From: Sclerotiophoma versabilis
Taxonomy: Eukaryota > Ascomycota > Dothideomycetes > Pleosporales > Didymellaceae
DNA: 64,000 bases
Direction: 5' to 3'
Assembly (NCBI GenBank): GCA_012274445.1
Contig: JAAROD010000049.1
Location: forward strand, 1,240,001-1,304,000
In this document: one piece after another, positions 41,962 to 54,721 of the stretch
Numbering within the stretch: the stretch's first letter is position 1
Layout of the letters: every line of letters starts with the position of its first letter
Notes under the pieces: model-generated
Told to the model about the DNA's origin: nothing
Databases searched by the model: none
Seen by the model: only the letters and a program-made list of their open reading frames with translations
Translations under genes and position numbers: made by a program

Positions 41962-44900
41962 ATGCCGAAGAAAGCTATGTATGTGAAGATGCACATTCTG
42001 CAAGCTCTGTTGAAGCTTACATGTTTTCAGTGACTCCCGTATTCCGGCTTTGATCCGAAACGGCGCTCAGGTACGTGTGCATCGAGCTAATACCAGAACC
42101 AGTCCATGCTCACAGCGCGCAGGAAAAGAAACGAAGCTTCTTCGTAGTCGTCGGTGATCGCAAGAAAGATGTCATCGTCAACCTGTACCACATTCTGCTA
42201 AATGTCGACGTCAAACTAAACAAGTCGGTGCTCTGGGCATACAAGAACAAGCTGCTTGGATTCTCGAGTCACCGCAAGAAGCGCGAGAAGAAGATCAAGA
42301 GCGAAATCAAGCGTGGCATTCGCGACATCGATACCGAGGATCCCTTCGAACTATTCGTCTCGACGCAGAACATCCGATATGTCTACTACAAGGAGACAGA
42401 AAAGATTCTGGGTAACACATACGGCATGTGTATCCTGCAGGATTTCGAAGCGCTCACACCGAATCTCCTGGCGCGCACGATTGAGACGGTGGAGGGAGGA
42501 GGTCTGGTGATTCTGCTGTTGAAGGGCATGAATAGCTTGAAGCAGCTCTACACAATGTCCATGGACATTCACTCGCGATACCGAACCGAAGCGCACAGCG
42601 ACGTCGTCGCCCGATTCAACGAACGATTCCTTCTTTCTCTCGGAAAGTGCGACAGCTGCTTGGTGGTTGACGACGAGCTGAATGTGTTGCCCATCTCTGG
42701 AGGGAAGCACGTCAAGCAGCTACCGCCACCAGAGCCAGAGCTCGAGGGCAAGACACCGAAGGCGAAGGAGTTGGAAGAAATCAAGGAATCGTTGGCAGAT
42801 ACACCCCCAGTGGGTGATCTTGTGAAGCTGGCGAAGACGGTGGATCAAGCAAAGGCCCTCCTTACATTCGTGGATGCGATCGCGGAGAAGACACTGCAGA
42901 GCACTGTGACTCTGACAGCGGCGCGTGGTCGCGGAAAGTCCGCTGCGCTGGGTGTGGCGATTGCGGCAGCGATTGCACACGGTTACAGCAACATCTTCAT
43001 TACTTCGCCAAGTCCGGAGAACTTGAAGACGTTATTCGAGTTCGTATTCAAGGGCTTCGATGCACTCGGATACATGGAACACCAGGACTACAACATCCTA
43101 CAGTCGACACATGCGGAGTTCAACAAGGCGATCGTGCGTGTCAACGTGCACCGACAGCACCGACAGACAATTCAGTACATTCAGCCACAAGATGCGAACC
43201 AGCTGGGTCAGGCCGAATTGTTGGTCATTGATGAGGCTGCAGCCATTCCTCTGCCCCTTGTGCGCAAGCTGATGGGCCCTTATCTCGTGTTCATGGCTTC
43301 GACAATCAACGGTTACGAGGGCACTGGACGTTCACTCTCTCTGAAGCTCATCAACCAGCTTCGTGAGCAGTCGAGGGGACGAAAGACCAACGGTTCCTCA
43401 ACCGTAGTCGACAGAGCAACAGGAAAGGAGAGCAAGGACGGGACAGAGCCTTCTATGGCCGGTCGCTCACTACGCGAAATCACACTTTCGGAACCCATTC
43501 GATACGCCCAAGGTGATTCCGTGGAACGATGGATGAACGACCTTCTTTGCCTGGACGCTACTCTGCCGCGATCGAAGCTGGGAACTCAAGGATGCCCGCA
43601 TCCCGATGAGTGCCAGCTGCTCCACGTCAACCGCGACACCCTCTTCTCTTACAATCCCGCCGCCGAAAAGTTCCTGCAGAAGATGATGGCGCTCTACGTG
43701 GCCAGTCACTACAAGAACACGCCTAACGATCTCCAGCTCATGTCCGACGCACCTGCCCACCAACTCTTCGTTCTCACTGCCCCAGCCGAGGACAACAAGC
43801 TCCCTGAACCGCTCTGTGTCATCCAGGTAGCACTTGAAGGCCAAATCAGCAGAGAGAGCGTCCTCAGCAGTCTGAGTCGTGGCCAAAGAGCGGGCGGTGA
43901 CCTCATTCCTTGGATCGTCTCACAGCAATTCCAGGACGAGAACTTCGCCTCCCTTTCAGGCGCACGCGTTGTCCGCATTGCTACAAACCCGGACTACGTA
44001 AATATGGGCTACGGTTCGCGAGCACTATCCCTGCTCGTAGACTTCTACGATGGCAAGCTCGCGTCCTTGTCCGAGTCAGCGCCGGCCGAGATCGAGACGA
44101 TGAAGCGTGTCACAGAAGAGGATTTGGAATCTGCAACCCTTCAGACGGATACCATCAAAGTCCGCGAAGCATCCGAAATGCCACCACTATTCGCGCGGTT
44201 GTCTGAACTGGCAGCACCCAAGCTCGACTATGTAGGTGTGAGCTATGGATTGACGAGCCAGCTGCACAAGTTCTGGAAGCGTCAATCCTTCGTGCCCGTC
44301 TATCTGAGGCAGACACCCAACGACCTGACTGGCGAGCATACATGCATCATGCTGCGCTCACTGGAGACGACGTCTTCGGATGGGTCATGGGTTGCGGCTT
44401 TCGCAAAGGACTTCCAGAAACGCTTCCTCTCCCTCCTCTCCTACCAGTTCCGGACTTTCCCGTCTGTAACATCACTCTCAATTGAGAAATCGGCATCTCA
44501 TGGCGCAAACCTCGACGCCGAGCTCCAAGCGACACCGATCACAAAGGCGGAGCTGGACGCCTTGTTCAGTCCTTTCGATCTCAAGAGGCTGGACTCGTAC
44601 GCAAACAACATGCTCGACTACCACGTCATCCTGGATATGCTGCCCTCGATCGCCACGCTCTACTTCACTGGGCGCCTCAAGACGCAGGTCAAGATGAGCG
44701 GTGTGCAGGTGGCGCTGCTCCTCGCTGTGGGTCTGCAGCGCAAGGAGTTCAGCGAGGTGGAGAAAGAGCTCAACCTCTCGTCCTCACAGCTGATGGCCAT
44801 GTTCGTCAAGGTGATTCGTAAGGTGGCGACAGCGTTCCGTGGAATTCTCGAGGGCGCCGTCAGGGAGGAGATGCCAGAGGCCATTGAGGTTGAGGACGAG

Positions 44901-45323
44901 GGCGTCAACGGCGATGCTGTGACAGACACGCGGTTCAAGCCTCTTGAGAAGGATCTGCAGGAAGAGTTGCTGGAAGGTGGAGAGGAGTTCCTCGCTGATC
45001 AGGAAGAGCGCGAGCGTGCTAAAGCGCTTATTGACGCTTTGCCGCTGCACAAGTAAGGCCAGCCTGTCGATATCAATCATGACAATATGCTAACGACGCG
45101 TAGGTACGAAATCGGGGCCGGAGCAGACGACTGGACGGAAGCTGAACGGTCAGTGACGAAAGCAGCCAAGGGCGGTCGTACTGACAACCTGACTGTTTCT
45201 GTCAAGACGGGCGAGAAGAAGAGGAAGGCTGGCGAGGCTGTTGCAGAAGCGTACAAGGAGGCTGAGAAGGGCAAGGAGAAGAGCGAGAAGAAGCACAAGA
45301 AGGCGAAGCAGAGCAGGAAGTAA
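41962..45323 (+). CDS. KRE33: RNA cytidine acetyltransferase Kre33/NAT10 (1068 aa)
   Basis: Makes N4-acetylcytidine in 18S rRNA and, with Tan1, in tRNA; nucleolar, required for small-subunit maturation. Four exons: 41962-41978 (17 nt), 42031-42070 (40 nt), 42123-45052 and 45104-45323, with introns of 52, 52 and 51 bp. The short first exons rebuild the family start MPKKAIDSRIPALIRNGAQE, joined to KKRSFFVVVGDRKKD. Further on come the Walker A motif in the helicase domain (ARGRGKSAALG, about 286-296), Walker B-like LLVIDEAAAIPLPLV, the GNAT acetyltransferase region (GARVVRIATNPDYVNMGYGSRAL, acetyl-CoA loop), and a Lys-rich tail (EKSEKKHKKAKQSRK) that is likely a nucleolar signal. The length is close to yeast Kre33. 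Without the small exons the frame would start at an unrelated ATG in intron 2. Confidence 0.96.
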
Positions 45324-45923
45324 GTGGCGTCGAGAAGGGAGGTTGTGCGTGAGGGGATGAGGAGGTTGTATGTGGAGATGCAGTGCATAGGGAGGCGTTG
45401 ACGGCGTTTGATATCCTCGCAAAAGGGGTTGATATTTAGGATTCTGTATACTGCAATGCATGGAAACACGTCACCATTGACTGAGTCTGGATGTCAAGAT
45501 AAGCTGCGTTGCTTGTCTGAGGTCAAGGCGACTGTTTTCTTGCCCACGCACTCGCACGTGTTGAATAGGCCTAACACAGGTGTCGCACAAGCCTATGCAG
45601 TGGTCGGAACCGCAATCGGACATGTCAAGAAGCGGGCACTCGCCCACAGGCAGGCAGCCAAGCAGGTTAGTTGTGTAGATGGTCCATGGGGAGACAAGGT
45701 CCTCGATTAGTCACCGTGTTTGCAGTGTTCAAAGCACATCACCTGGACCCTCCCCCGCGGCCAGGCGAAGGGCATTTGATGGTGCGGACAGCCTGCCGAG
45801 GTACACTTGTTGGCTTGGCACGGAGCTCGTGCATGCGACTATCCAGCAGCCGCAGAGCCTCGTCGACGACACCGCAAGAGCGCCGGTTGCCAATTGCGCA
45901 CTGCCAATTGACGAGAGCAAGAG
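45324..45923. other. Intergenic DNA between KRE33 and PEX6
   Basis: Holds the KRE33 3' end and the PEX6 promoter. Open frames up to 125 codons near the right edge run into the GC-rich PEX6 start and look like shadows of base composition. No separate feature is supported. Confidence 0.5.
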
Positions 45924-48900
45924 ATGGAGGCGCAAGCAGCGCAGAACGGGGTCCATCCGGTCAACCCACGGAAAAGAAGGAGGAGGAGACGAGTCGACCG
46001 GCCGGCGATCTCGGCGCGGCTGCTGCTCGACGAGCGCCTGAGGGGTGAGGTGGGCGTGCTGAGCGAGGACCTGTTCGAGGACCTGTTTGGGAAGGGCGGT
46101 GGTCAGTACCCCTTGTCGCCGTCTGGCGGTGCGTTGCATTCACGGAGCTGACGAGGGTGGGACAGCAGGAGCCCTCGAGCCGGCCACGAGCCGTCACGTC
46201 GCCATCACGCCGTGGCTGCCCAGCGCCGCCGTTGCCTCCCAGACCGTTCCCTGGACGATCCTGCGGGTGAGGGCTGCTGAGAAGGGCGAGGCGGCGACGG
46301 CGCGCCCGCACTCGTCGCTGCAGATGCCCGCCGCGGCCCTCGCCCTGCAGTCGTTCTCGCAGCTCCTCCACGGCCTGGCGCCGAACAAGACGCAGCGCCG
46401 CGACACGCCCATCGAGGTGCGCATCCACGACGTGCTGCCCCTGGGCCTCGACACGGTCTACGTCAGCCTGGACACGGAGGCCCTGCGCAAGCTGGACGCG
46501 GTGCACGCCAAGTTCGGCGGCGGCTTCGGCGCGCCCGCCAACGGCGCAGCAGCAGGAGCAGCAGCAGCGCCCAAGAACCGCTACCTCGACGTCCAGGGCA
46601 GGCGGAAGCTGCCCCACGGCCCCGGCCTCGACCCCGCCGCGCAGGAGCAGGCCTGGCGGACGGCCGTGCGGGAGGCGCTGCAGTCGCTCTCTGTCCTGCA
46701 CACGGCCGACCTGCTTCCCCTGCCGCTGCCCGCCCACCCCATCACCCACGCCCCGCCCCCGCCCGCCCGCGTCACCGCCTGCGAGCCGGTCGCGCAGGGC
46801 CTCTTGCTGCCGAGCACCCGCATCGTGCTCCTGCAGTCGCACCGCAGCTCCAGGGCCGTCGTCCCCCCGCCCGTGCGCCAGCCCCCGCCCTCGAACGCCT
46901 TCGACGACAGCGAGGCCGACGACACCTCCAACGACGCTTTCTACACCGCCGACGAGCGCGGCGACTCGCGCAATGCCAGCCCGCCCGACGACGAGTCTGC
47001 AGACAACCTGGACTCGGACTTCTCCGGCTCAGATGCCGGCGATCTGTCGGACGAGTCGGACGACGTCATCTCTCTGAGCGCGCCCATGCTGCCGCCCCAG
47101 TCCTCCGGCGTGCTCTCTGCCTTCACCTCCGCCACCCCGCGTCCTGGCAGCTTCCGCATGAACGGCATAGCCACGCCAGGCTCGCTCTTCTCCACCTTCA
47201 CCGCCACCAGCACCGTGCGGGGAGCGCCTTCGTCCAAGAGCAAGGTCTTCAAGGCTCACGGCTTGCTGCAGACCATCTCGGACGAGCTCGTCCATCCAAA
47301 ACCCGGCAGCGAAGACGACGAGGAGGCCCGCGTCTTCGTTGACACCAACACGCTGGTCAAAGTCGGCTGCTTCTCAGGTGACTGGGTGAAGCTCGAGGCT
47401 TCCGAGGAGCCATCAGCCCACCCTCTCTGGGCCCTGGGTTCGTTCGGAGCGCCTCAAGATGAAGAGAGCGCCAATTGGCGCCCAGTCAGAGTCTACGGTC
47501 TCCCAGAGAACATGTCGAAGAAAGTCGCGAGGTATCCGGTGAACAAGAACGAGAGCGGCGATCGGAGGATGAGCATATCCAGCTTTTCCGGCCCACCAAC
47601 TACCTCTCTCCCGGCCTACCTCTCTCCTATTCTGCTCGCCAACCTGGGCAGTCCCTCACATCTACGCATCACACCACTAGTCGCACCGCATGTGCCGGGC
47701 TTGCCGCGAACCGCTCTGCAGAAACCCCGTCTAACTAGCTCGTCACTACCGCCGTCTGCGAAAGCAGTCACGCTCCTCAAGGTATCGACACCACTATCTT
47801 CCGACCGTTTGCTCCAGCCAAGCCTGTTTGCCGCGCTGAAGGAGCATTTCGAGCAGAAGCGACGAGTTGTCAAGAGCGGTGATCTGATTGGTGTATCCAT
47901 TGATGAATCCCTTGGCAGAGCCGTCTTCCAGACGTCCACAGAAGACCATGTTGGAACCGACGAACTGCTATCTGACTCTAGAAAGAATATGGACCAAGGA
48001 AATGCAGTCGACAGCTCCAACCCCAAGGTCGTGGCCTGGTTCAAGATCGGCAACGTCTCATCAAAGTCCTCGCAACCCCGGGAAGGTGAAGAGCCAGACA
48101 TCTGGGGCGGCGCAGTCACCGTAGATGCAGCGAGTACGAAGATGGAGATGAACGGTAGCGAACAGGGCAAAACGCCCGCGCCTATCGAGAATGCCTGGCA
48201 ATACTACCTCGGCGCGAAACGAACGCCGGTGACTGCGACTCAGAAGATGGTGGCCATGGATGAACTTCCCAAGCCGTACATCTCGCCTCTCCGCAGACGA
48301 TTGCGGGAGCTGATGTCCGTGGCTACTAGTCCTAGAGCCATTCATCTAGGCCTTCCTCCCGTGGCTATTCTTATCACATCAACGCAACGCGGGATTGGCA
48401 AGGCTGCCATATCAACCAAAGCCTGCGAGGACCTGGGCCTCCACACGTTCGCCATCGATGCCTTCGACATTGTCACTGAAGGTGGCGCAGGTGGCGGCGA
48501 TGTCAAGACCGAAGGCTTTTTAAAGGCCAGAGCTGAGCGGGGCCTGACCTGTGGAGCCGAATTCACTGCACTGCTCATCAAACATGTAGACGCACTTACA
48601 GCTGACCGAATGAATACAGCGCTCAAAGAAATCTTGGCTGACTCGAGGGTGTTGATTGCAACGACCACAGAGATCGACAAGGTACCCGAGGGCATTCGCG
48701 GGCTGTTTACCCATGAGTTGGAGATGACAGCACCTGACGAAGGCGAAAGAGAAGGCATCCTGCGTAGCATTATTGAGGATGCTGGTATTCGCTTGTCTCC
48801 TGACGTCGACCTTGGCAACGTTGCTGTCAAGACGGCGGCTCTCGTAGCTGGCGATCTTGTCGATGTGGTTGACAGAGCCGTCGTCGCGAAGCGTGCCCGC

Positions 48901-50341
48901 GTAGAGGAGCTCGCAGCAACAGCGAGCAAAGCGTCAGCATCAGGCGAAGCAGTGACGACTAGAGACGTCGAACTCGCTGGCGGCCACTTCAGCAACAGCC
49001 TCACGAAAGCCGACTTCGATGGCGCTGTGGACGCTGCGAGGAAAAACTTCGCCGACGCAATCGGCGCCCCCAAGATCCCAAAGGTCGGCTGGTCAGACGT
49101 TGGTGGTATGTCCCACATCAAGGACGCAGTCATGGAGACTATCCAACTACCCTTGTCCCGCCCCGAGCTCTTCGCCAAGGGTATGAAGAAGCGCAGTGGT
49201 ATCCTCTTCTACGGTCCTCCTGGAACCGGAAAGACACTTCTCGCAAAGGCCATTGCTACGGAGTTCTCTCTCAACTTCTTCAGTGTCAAGGGTCCTGAGT
49301 TGCTCAACATGTATATTGGTGAGTCGGAAGCAAACGTACGACGCGTGTTCCAGCGGGCCCGCGATGCCCGCCCTTGCGTTGTGTTCTTCGATGAACTGGA
49401 CTCTGTCGCGCCCAAGCGCGGAAACCAGGGTGACAGCGGCGGCGTCATGGACCGCATCGTCTCCCAACTGCTGGCCGAGCTCGACGGCATGAGTGACGGT
49501 GGTGAAGGCGTCTTCGTCATCGGCGCAACCAACCGTCCCGATTTACTCGACCAAGCGCTCCTTCGCCCCGGACGATTCGACAAGATGTTGTACCTTGGTG
49601 TGTCAGACACGCACGAGAAGCAGCAGACTATCTTGGAGGCGCTGAGCAGAAAGTAAGTCCCCTTTCCTAGTTCCTTAGCTGAGACTATTGCTAACAACAC
49701 AAAGATTCACTCTGCACCCCGACCTGTCCCTCGCCCGTGTCGCTAAAGGTTTACCGTTCACATACACCGGTGCAGATATGTATGCGCTCTGCTCGGATGC
49801 AATGCTCAAAGCCATCACCCGCCAGGCGCGCGCCGTCGACAGAAAAGTCAAAGAGTACAACGACACACACGACCAGAAGATCACCATTGCATACTTCTTC
49901 GACCACCTCGCGACAGAGGAGGATACCGCTGTCATGGTGACAGAACAGGATTTCATGGAAGCGCACAAAGAGCTAGTGCCGTCTGTCAGCGCAGATGAAC
50001 TCCGTCACTACGACAGAGTGCGCAGAACGTTCGAGGGCGCAGGGAAGCAAGGAGACGAGAAGAAGCAGACCGAAGCGCCACCGGCAATGAACGGTGTGCC
50101 CGCGCCGAATTCGAGCAGTAAGGGGAAGGGCAAAGCAGCTGCGACCGGCGATGAGGAGGGCATGGTCATCCAAACTGAAAACATCAACCTCAACGGTGCT
50201 GCTGCCGACGGAAGCGGAAGTAGCAGCAGCGCGAAAGGCAAGGGGAAAGCCCCCGCATCAGGCCATGCGAGTAAGAGCAGTGTGGATATTGCTGAAGGCG
50301 GATTCGGGGACGCAGGCGATGATGAGGAACTGTACGAGTGA
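45924..50341 (+). CDS. PEX6: Peroxisomal AAA-ATPase Pex6 (1433 aa)
   Basis: With Pex1 it forms the hexameric motor that extracts ubiquitinated Pex5 from the peroxisome membrane. Three exons: 45924-46101, 46166-49652 and 49705-50341, with introns of 64 and 52 bp. The N-terminus is basic (RKRRRRRRVDRPAISARLLL) followed by EVGVLSEDLFEDLF. The D1 AAA domain, near residue 790, is degenerate: TSTQRGIGKAAIS replaces a proper Walker A and HVDAL a Walker B, as usual for Pex6. D2 is complete: GPPGTGKT from residue 1076, VVFFDELDS from 1131, and the Pex6 signature GATNRPDLLDQALLRPGRFDK. The C-terminus is acidic and ends DEELYE. The first 1.1 kb of exon 2 is much richer in G+C than the rest. A long CAAT microsatellite starts 60 bp after the stop codon. 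Confidence 0.95.
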
Positions 50342-50401
50342 GTGTTTTTGCATAACAGCTGATACCATACATACCATACTATACTATATATCCTGCCCCT
50401 G

Positions 50402-50508
<107 letters not shown>

Positions 50509-50837
50509 CCCACACACTCTTGGCTCTGTATCTCGTCCCTGCCTTACATGACGTATGTCGATGGTCTTTCGTTGTTGGTAACTGACCGTGTCTGTGACCA
50601 TCATCTGTAGTCTCAAGCCGTCTTTCCCTGTATCGATTCACAGTGTTAATACAATTTTAATACACAATAGCAATATCGACAGCAATATCGATATTAAAAC
50701 AGTACACAATACGCAGTGAATACAACCTATCGATCGTGTCTCGTCACGCTCGGGGTTGTATATACATCTTCATATTCATCTACATCTACATCCAACCCCT
50801 ACATTATCATTTCGCTAGGATTGTGCGAATAAAAATA

Positions 50838-50897
50838 TTGATGTTGATGTTGATGTTGATGTTGATGTTGATGTTGATGTTGATGTTGATGTTGATG
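50838..50897 (+). repeat. (TTGATG)10 hexanucleotide repeat
   Basis: Ten perfect TTGATG units over 60 bp lie in the gap between PEX6 and the convergent peptidase gene. It is non-coding as far as can be seen. Confidence 0.95.
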
Positions 50898-51189
50898 CTA
50901 TTTGTCTTATGGATGCTATCTTTCTTTGTGGAAACTGTACTAATATCAGATTGGTGTGTTGATGAACACGACGAGTTGAATAGCTTGGAGGAATACAAGA
51001 GGTTCAGTGATGAAGGTATGAAGGTATGAAGATGAAGATGAAGAAAAAAATCCTAGTAAGCCTCTGATGACGAGCACAACATTGCGCGAACGAGGGCGCA
51101 GAGGTGAGGACTGGCTTGTTCGGTGATATGAAGATGCTTGCGAACATGTAGATACATTAAACAGAACAATGCATCATTCCAACATTTTA

Positions 51190-53487
51190 CTACTTCTTGC
51201 AAGCCTCCTCTCCCGTCAGCGGTTCCAATCCTACCTTGGGATTGATGAAGTTGAACACCGTCTCGTGCCACAGTAAACTGTTCTCCGGCTTGAGCACCCA
51301 GTGATTCTCGTCTGGGAATGTCAGAAATTGGCTCTCTACGCCCCGACTCTGCAGCGTATGAAACGCTGCCAATCCTTCCCCAATCAACAGCCTGTAGTCC
51401 AGCTCACTATGAATGATGAGGTGCGGTGTCTGCCAGTGTTCCGTGTGCTTGCTCGGATCCCACTTCTCCCACCCCTCGCGGTTCTTCCATGGGGCGCCCT
51501 TGAGGTCGTGGAAGGGAAAGTAGAGTTCCTCACTTGACATCTGGCTCGCCATACTGAATACACCGTCATGTGTGACCAGTGCTTTGAAGTGTCGACCCAG
51601 TGGGTGGCCTTGGATCCAGTTCATCATGTAGCCACCATAGCTTGCTCCGAGGGCGACAGCACGCTTAGTGTCAACGTATGAAAGGTTCTTCTTGATCCAG
51701 TCGAAGCCCAGCACCAGGTCTTCGTACGGCAGGCCACCCCATTGGCCTTGGATGGCATCGGTAAAATCCTGGCCGTAGCTGGTGCTGCCCGTTGGGTTGG
51801 GGCAGATGACGACGTAGCCTTGTTCAGCGAAGACCGCAGGGTTCCAACGAGTGCTCCACGAGTCCTCCCAGGCGCCTTGAGGTCCTCCATGGATGATATA
51901 GGCGAGGGGGTAGGTCTTGTCGGACGAGAAGTTGGAGGGCTTCACGACCCAAGCGTGGACGGATGTGTCGTGTGCGGCGCCCTTCCAATGAACTTCGCTG
52001 ATCTGGGAGCGATAGAGGCCGAACATGGAGCCTGAACGCGTATTCGAGGAGACATATTGCGTGGTGAGGTTGCTGGACTGAGCATCGGTTGAGCCATCGG
52101 ATAAGGGGAGGGTGTAAGTATTCTCGTGGTTCTTGTGGTCGCTTACAGGTACGAACGAATACAGGCTATTTTCAATCAAGCTGTTTGAGCTTATGAAAAT
52201 GTTACCAGACGCCAGTACCTTTACATCTGCAACGTTTCCACCTTGAACAAGGACTGTTGGCAACGGCGAATCCTCGCCCGGACGCTTGGGGGGCCCGGCG
52301 TGGAACAGGTTTCCGCGCCCATGATCTTCAGCTGTGAAGTACAGATGCCAGTCATCTGGGCTCCAGGAGATGGATTGCGGGCTTCGGTCCCACTTGCCCT
52401 TCCCGTCTTTAGAAGCGTAGAGAAGTGTCACATTCTCCAACTTGTTGTAGTCGTGGATGATGAAAGGCTGGTTCTTGTCTGATTCGTACCCGTCGGTCCT
52501 CATCGCCAGAAATGCAATCATCTCTCCAGAGCTGGACCAGATAGGGCTCGTACAAGCACCCTGAAAACTGTGAGCTTTCGCAAGGTCTACTGATCGAATT
52601 TCTGACGCGGCGTTAGACCAAAAATCTGTGTGGTTCCAAAATCCAGGACCTGCGTGCGCAGAGACGTAGATGCGGGTTCTCGTATGCAGGGCAGGGTTGA
52701 GGTCGGGATCTTTCGCTGTGAAGACGAGACCATTCTTGGAGATATCGAAATGATCTTTGCCACCAAAGGGATCGATTGGACTTTCAAGCTTGGAGCCCTT
52801 CAGGGCATTCTTCAACTTCGATAGCTCAAATTTGCCATCCTTCTTCGTAAGCTTGCCGAGCCAGATGGCGTTTCTGTTCTCCGTTACGTAGTGGTCCCAC
52901 TGTACACGATCAATACAAGTAGTGGCTATTTAGCCTGTGATGCTTACATGTCGGACGAACATCGATTTGTAGAGCTTTCCTGATGTACGTGGCTTCTCGG
53001 CTTTCTCAGGGTTGTAAAGAGAACCGTCGGGCTTTGATTTGCCAGACACAGCGAATGCGATCTCATCATCACAGAGTCTGTGTGTCTTGAGATCGCCGAT
53101 TGGACCTTCGACAGTGCCAGCCGTGTAGTTGCTATGAAGGTTGTCAGTAGACTCGTCAAACAGATTGTGATTGACATACTCGTTGTCAAAACTGTCCGCC
53201 TTCCCAATGATGACGGTCGTGACACCGTCATCACCAGACTTCAGCAGGAGAACGTTGTCATCGTCGATCCAGGTGGGTTCGCTGGCAGTCTTGTCGTCTG
53301 TGACCAGGCTAGTCTGCTGACTTGCTACATCAAGGATTCGAATCTCTGATTTCTTGACATGCTCCTCGAAGCTGTAGGTTGACACACTGTACAGCACTTT
53401 CGATGCATCTGAGTTCGGGATGCCTTCAGACCGACGAGGCGCACTCAGGAGCACCTCGGGTGTGAACTTAGCGGCCCTGATTGTCAT
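51190..53487 (-). CDS. Prolyl-oligopeptidase-family serine peptidase, DPP5-like (749 aa)
   Basis: Two exons, 53487-52948 and 52899-51190, with a 48-bp intron. The N-terminal half (MTIRAAKFTPEVLLSAPRRS, then YSVSTYSFEEHVKKSEIRI) forms the beta-propeller with repeated acidic/Trp blades. The C-terminal half is the S9C peptidase domain. The catalytic triad is visible: Ser600 in GASYGGYMMN, Asp681 in HSELDYRL and His713 in ENHWVLKP. This matches dipeptidyl-peptidase V and acylaminoacyl-peptidase-like enzymes. The chosen start gives no signal peptide, so the protein is probably cytosolic. An in-frame ATG at 53730 would add 81 residues with two hydrophobic stretches, but homologs I recall begin at the Arg-Ala-Ala-Lys-Phe-Thr-Pro segment. 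Exact substrate preference cannot be read. Confidence 0.9.
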
Positions 53488-54210
53488 TTTGAGTACGGGA
53501 GATATTAAGGCGCGGAGTGAGTGCCTACATGCTGTCAGTCTCGTGTTCTGGGGAAGTAGATACAGAATAGAGACGGCGTTGAATGGGTAGTAAAGAACGA
53601 GGCTGGTGATGCATGAAAGGTGCCAATGGACATGAGGAAATTGTCGTATCCCTGCCATGCTGCAGCTGCGTGACAGCACCACGATTTGAAACACGTAAAC
53701 AGCTTTGTGGGCGACAATGAACGCGTACATGCTTCCAGCTAGACAACGGAGCTGTCAGGCGCCGGCTTGGAGCTCCCAAACGTGAACGCGTCGAAGAAGA
53801 GATCAATCGCATTGCGTTAGATAGTGTCGTGGTGAATGCTGCAACTTACTACAAGCCAATTTGCTATCACCGAACCACAAAAGTACTCCACGGTGACCGA
53901 TGAGAGTGAAACGAGCACGATGGTGATGAACATCGGAAGGCGGAGCCTAGCGCGTTATGGTTGGCTGATCCCTTCCGCCCCAGCCACTTTGTCCCTTCCC
54001 CACCCCAAGCACTTCGAGGTCGTCATCGACAATCGGGTCACGCAACCCCTCACGCGCCCCCACCAGGTCGTCCATCTCGAGAGCAGGCCTCCCTCTGATG
54101 CTTCTGGTTGTTCGCATTATTGTCAACTTTATAAATGTAACAACTCAAAAATTGTCATCAAAATGCCTGAAACAGGGACGCCGTAGCGCGTTCAAAAAAT
54201 GGTCTCTACC
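53488..54210. other. Intergenic: peptidase promoter to tRNA
   Basis: Holds the promoter of the minus-strand peptidase and the 5' flank of the tRNA gene. Plus-strand open frames near 53836-54186 have no domain. Nothing else is seen. Confidence 0.45.
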
Positions 54211-54315
54211 ATTCCTGTGGCGCAGTGGTAGCGCGCCGTTCTTATAAGATTCGTCAGACTCTTATGACTCATCTGGGTTATGCGGATGCCGTGGGTTCGA
54301 TCCCCACCAGGTACG
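54211..54315 (+). tRNA. tRNA-Ile (anticodon UAU), with a 33-nt intron
   Basis: A-box TGGCGCAGTGG (54218-54228) and B-box GGTTCGATCCC (54294-54304) are textbook Pol III promoter elements. The D stem (GCGC/GCGC) and T stem (GTGGG/CCCAC) pair perfectly. The anticodon loop is CTTATA plus A, giving anticodon TAT at 54243-54245. An insert at 54247-54279, just after position 37, is in the place where nuclear tRNA introns lie. Yeast tRNA-Ile(UAU) also carries an intron. Some weak points remain: the acceptor stem has mismatches at 1-72 and 3-70, the anticodon stem has T-T at 31-39, and no T-run terminator follows closely. It could be a slightly degenerate copy. Confidence 0.6.
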
Positions 54316-54721
54316 TTCATCTCCTTTGAGATACTTCCTGCATCCTATACTAACATAGTATAGGAATACATGAACCAATGTTTCTACCTTTTTTTGCTTT
54401 TGCACGGGTACTTGTCTGCAACTGTAGCTTCTGTCTTTGGCTGGCTACTGCAATCGAAGTAACTACGGTTAAACAACGCACAGTATCAGTATCTTTTTGC
54501 TTTGGCGAATTTACAGTCGAAAGAAGATGCATAGCTCTCAGACGCAACCTTGTTAGCTGCTTCAAGGTCTGTTTTTTTTGTTCGCACAAGCATGCAGCGC
54601 AGCAGGCTGCAAGAGGCCAGAATAGGGCTAACAGTAGTTTGAGCGGCTGTGATGCACGCTTAGGTATTGTATTCCTACAAAGCTCTTCCATTCTCCCACT
54701 CCACGTCGCCAGCTGGTACCC
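54316..54721. other. Spacer between the tRNA and a convergent gene
   Basis: Contains several T-runs (for example TTTTTTT near 54390 and 54570) that could end Pol III transcription late. No gene is seen. Confidence 0.4.

Noticed and set aside
45961..46842. 293-codon minus-strand frame opposite the PEX6 N-terminus
   Set aside because: GC-rich antisense frame; the plus strand encodes recognisable Pex6 sequence.
50736..51029. 97-codon open frame over the TTGATG repeat
   Set aside because: The frame is the microsatellite itself; no start context or domain.
53488..53730. 81-residue N-terminal extension of the DPP5-like peptidase from ATG 53730
   Set aside because: It adds two hydrophobic stretches with no match to the family start. 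More likely 5' untranslated sequence, though not excluded.
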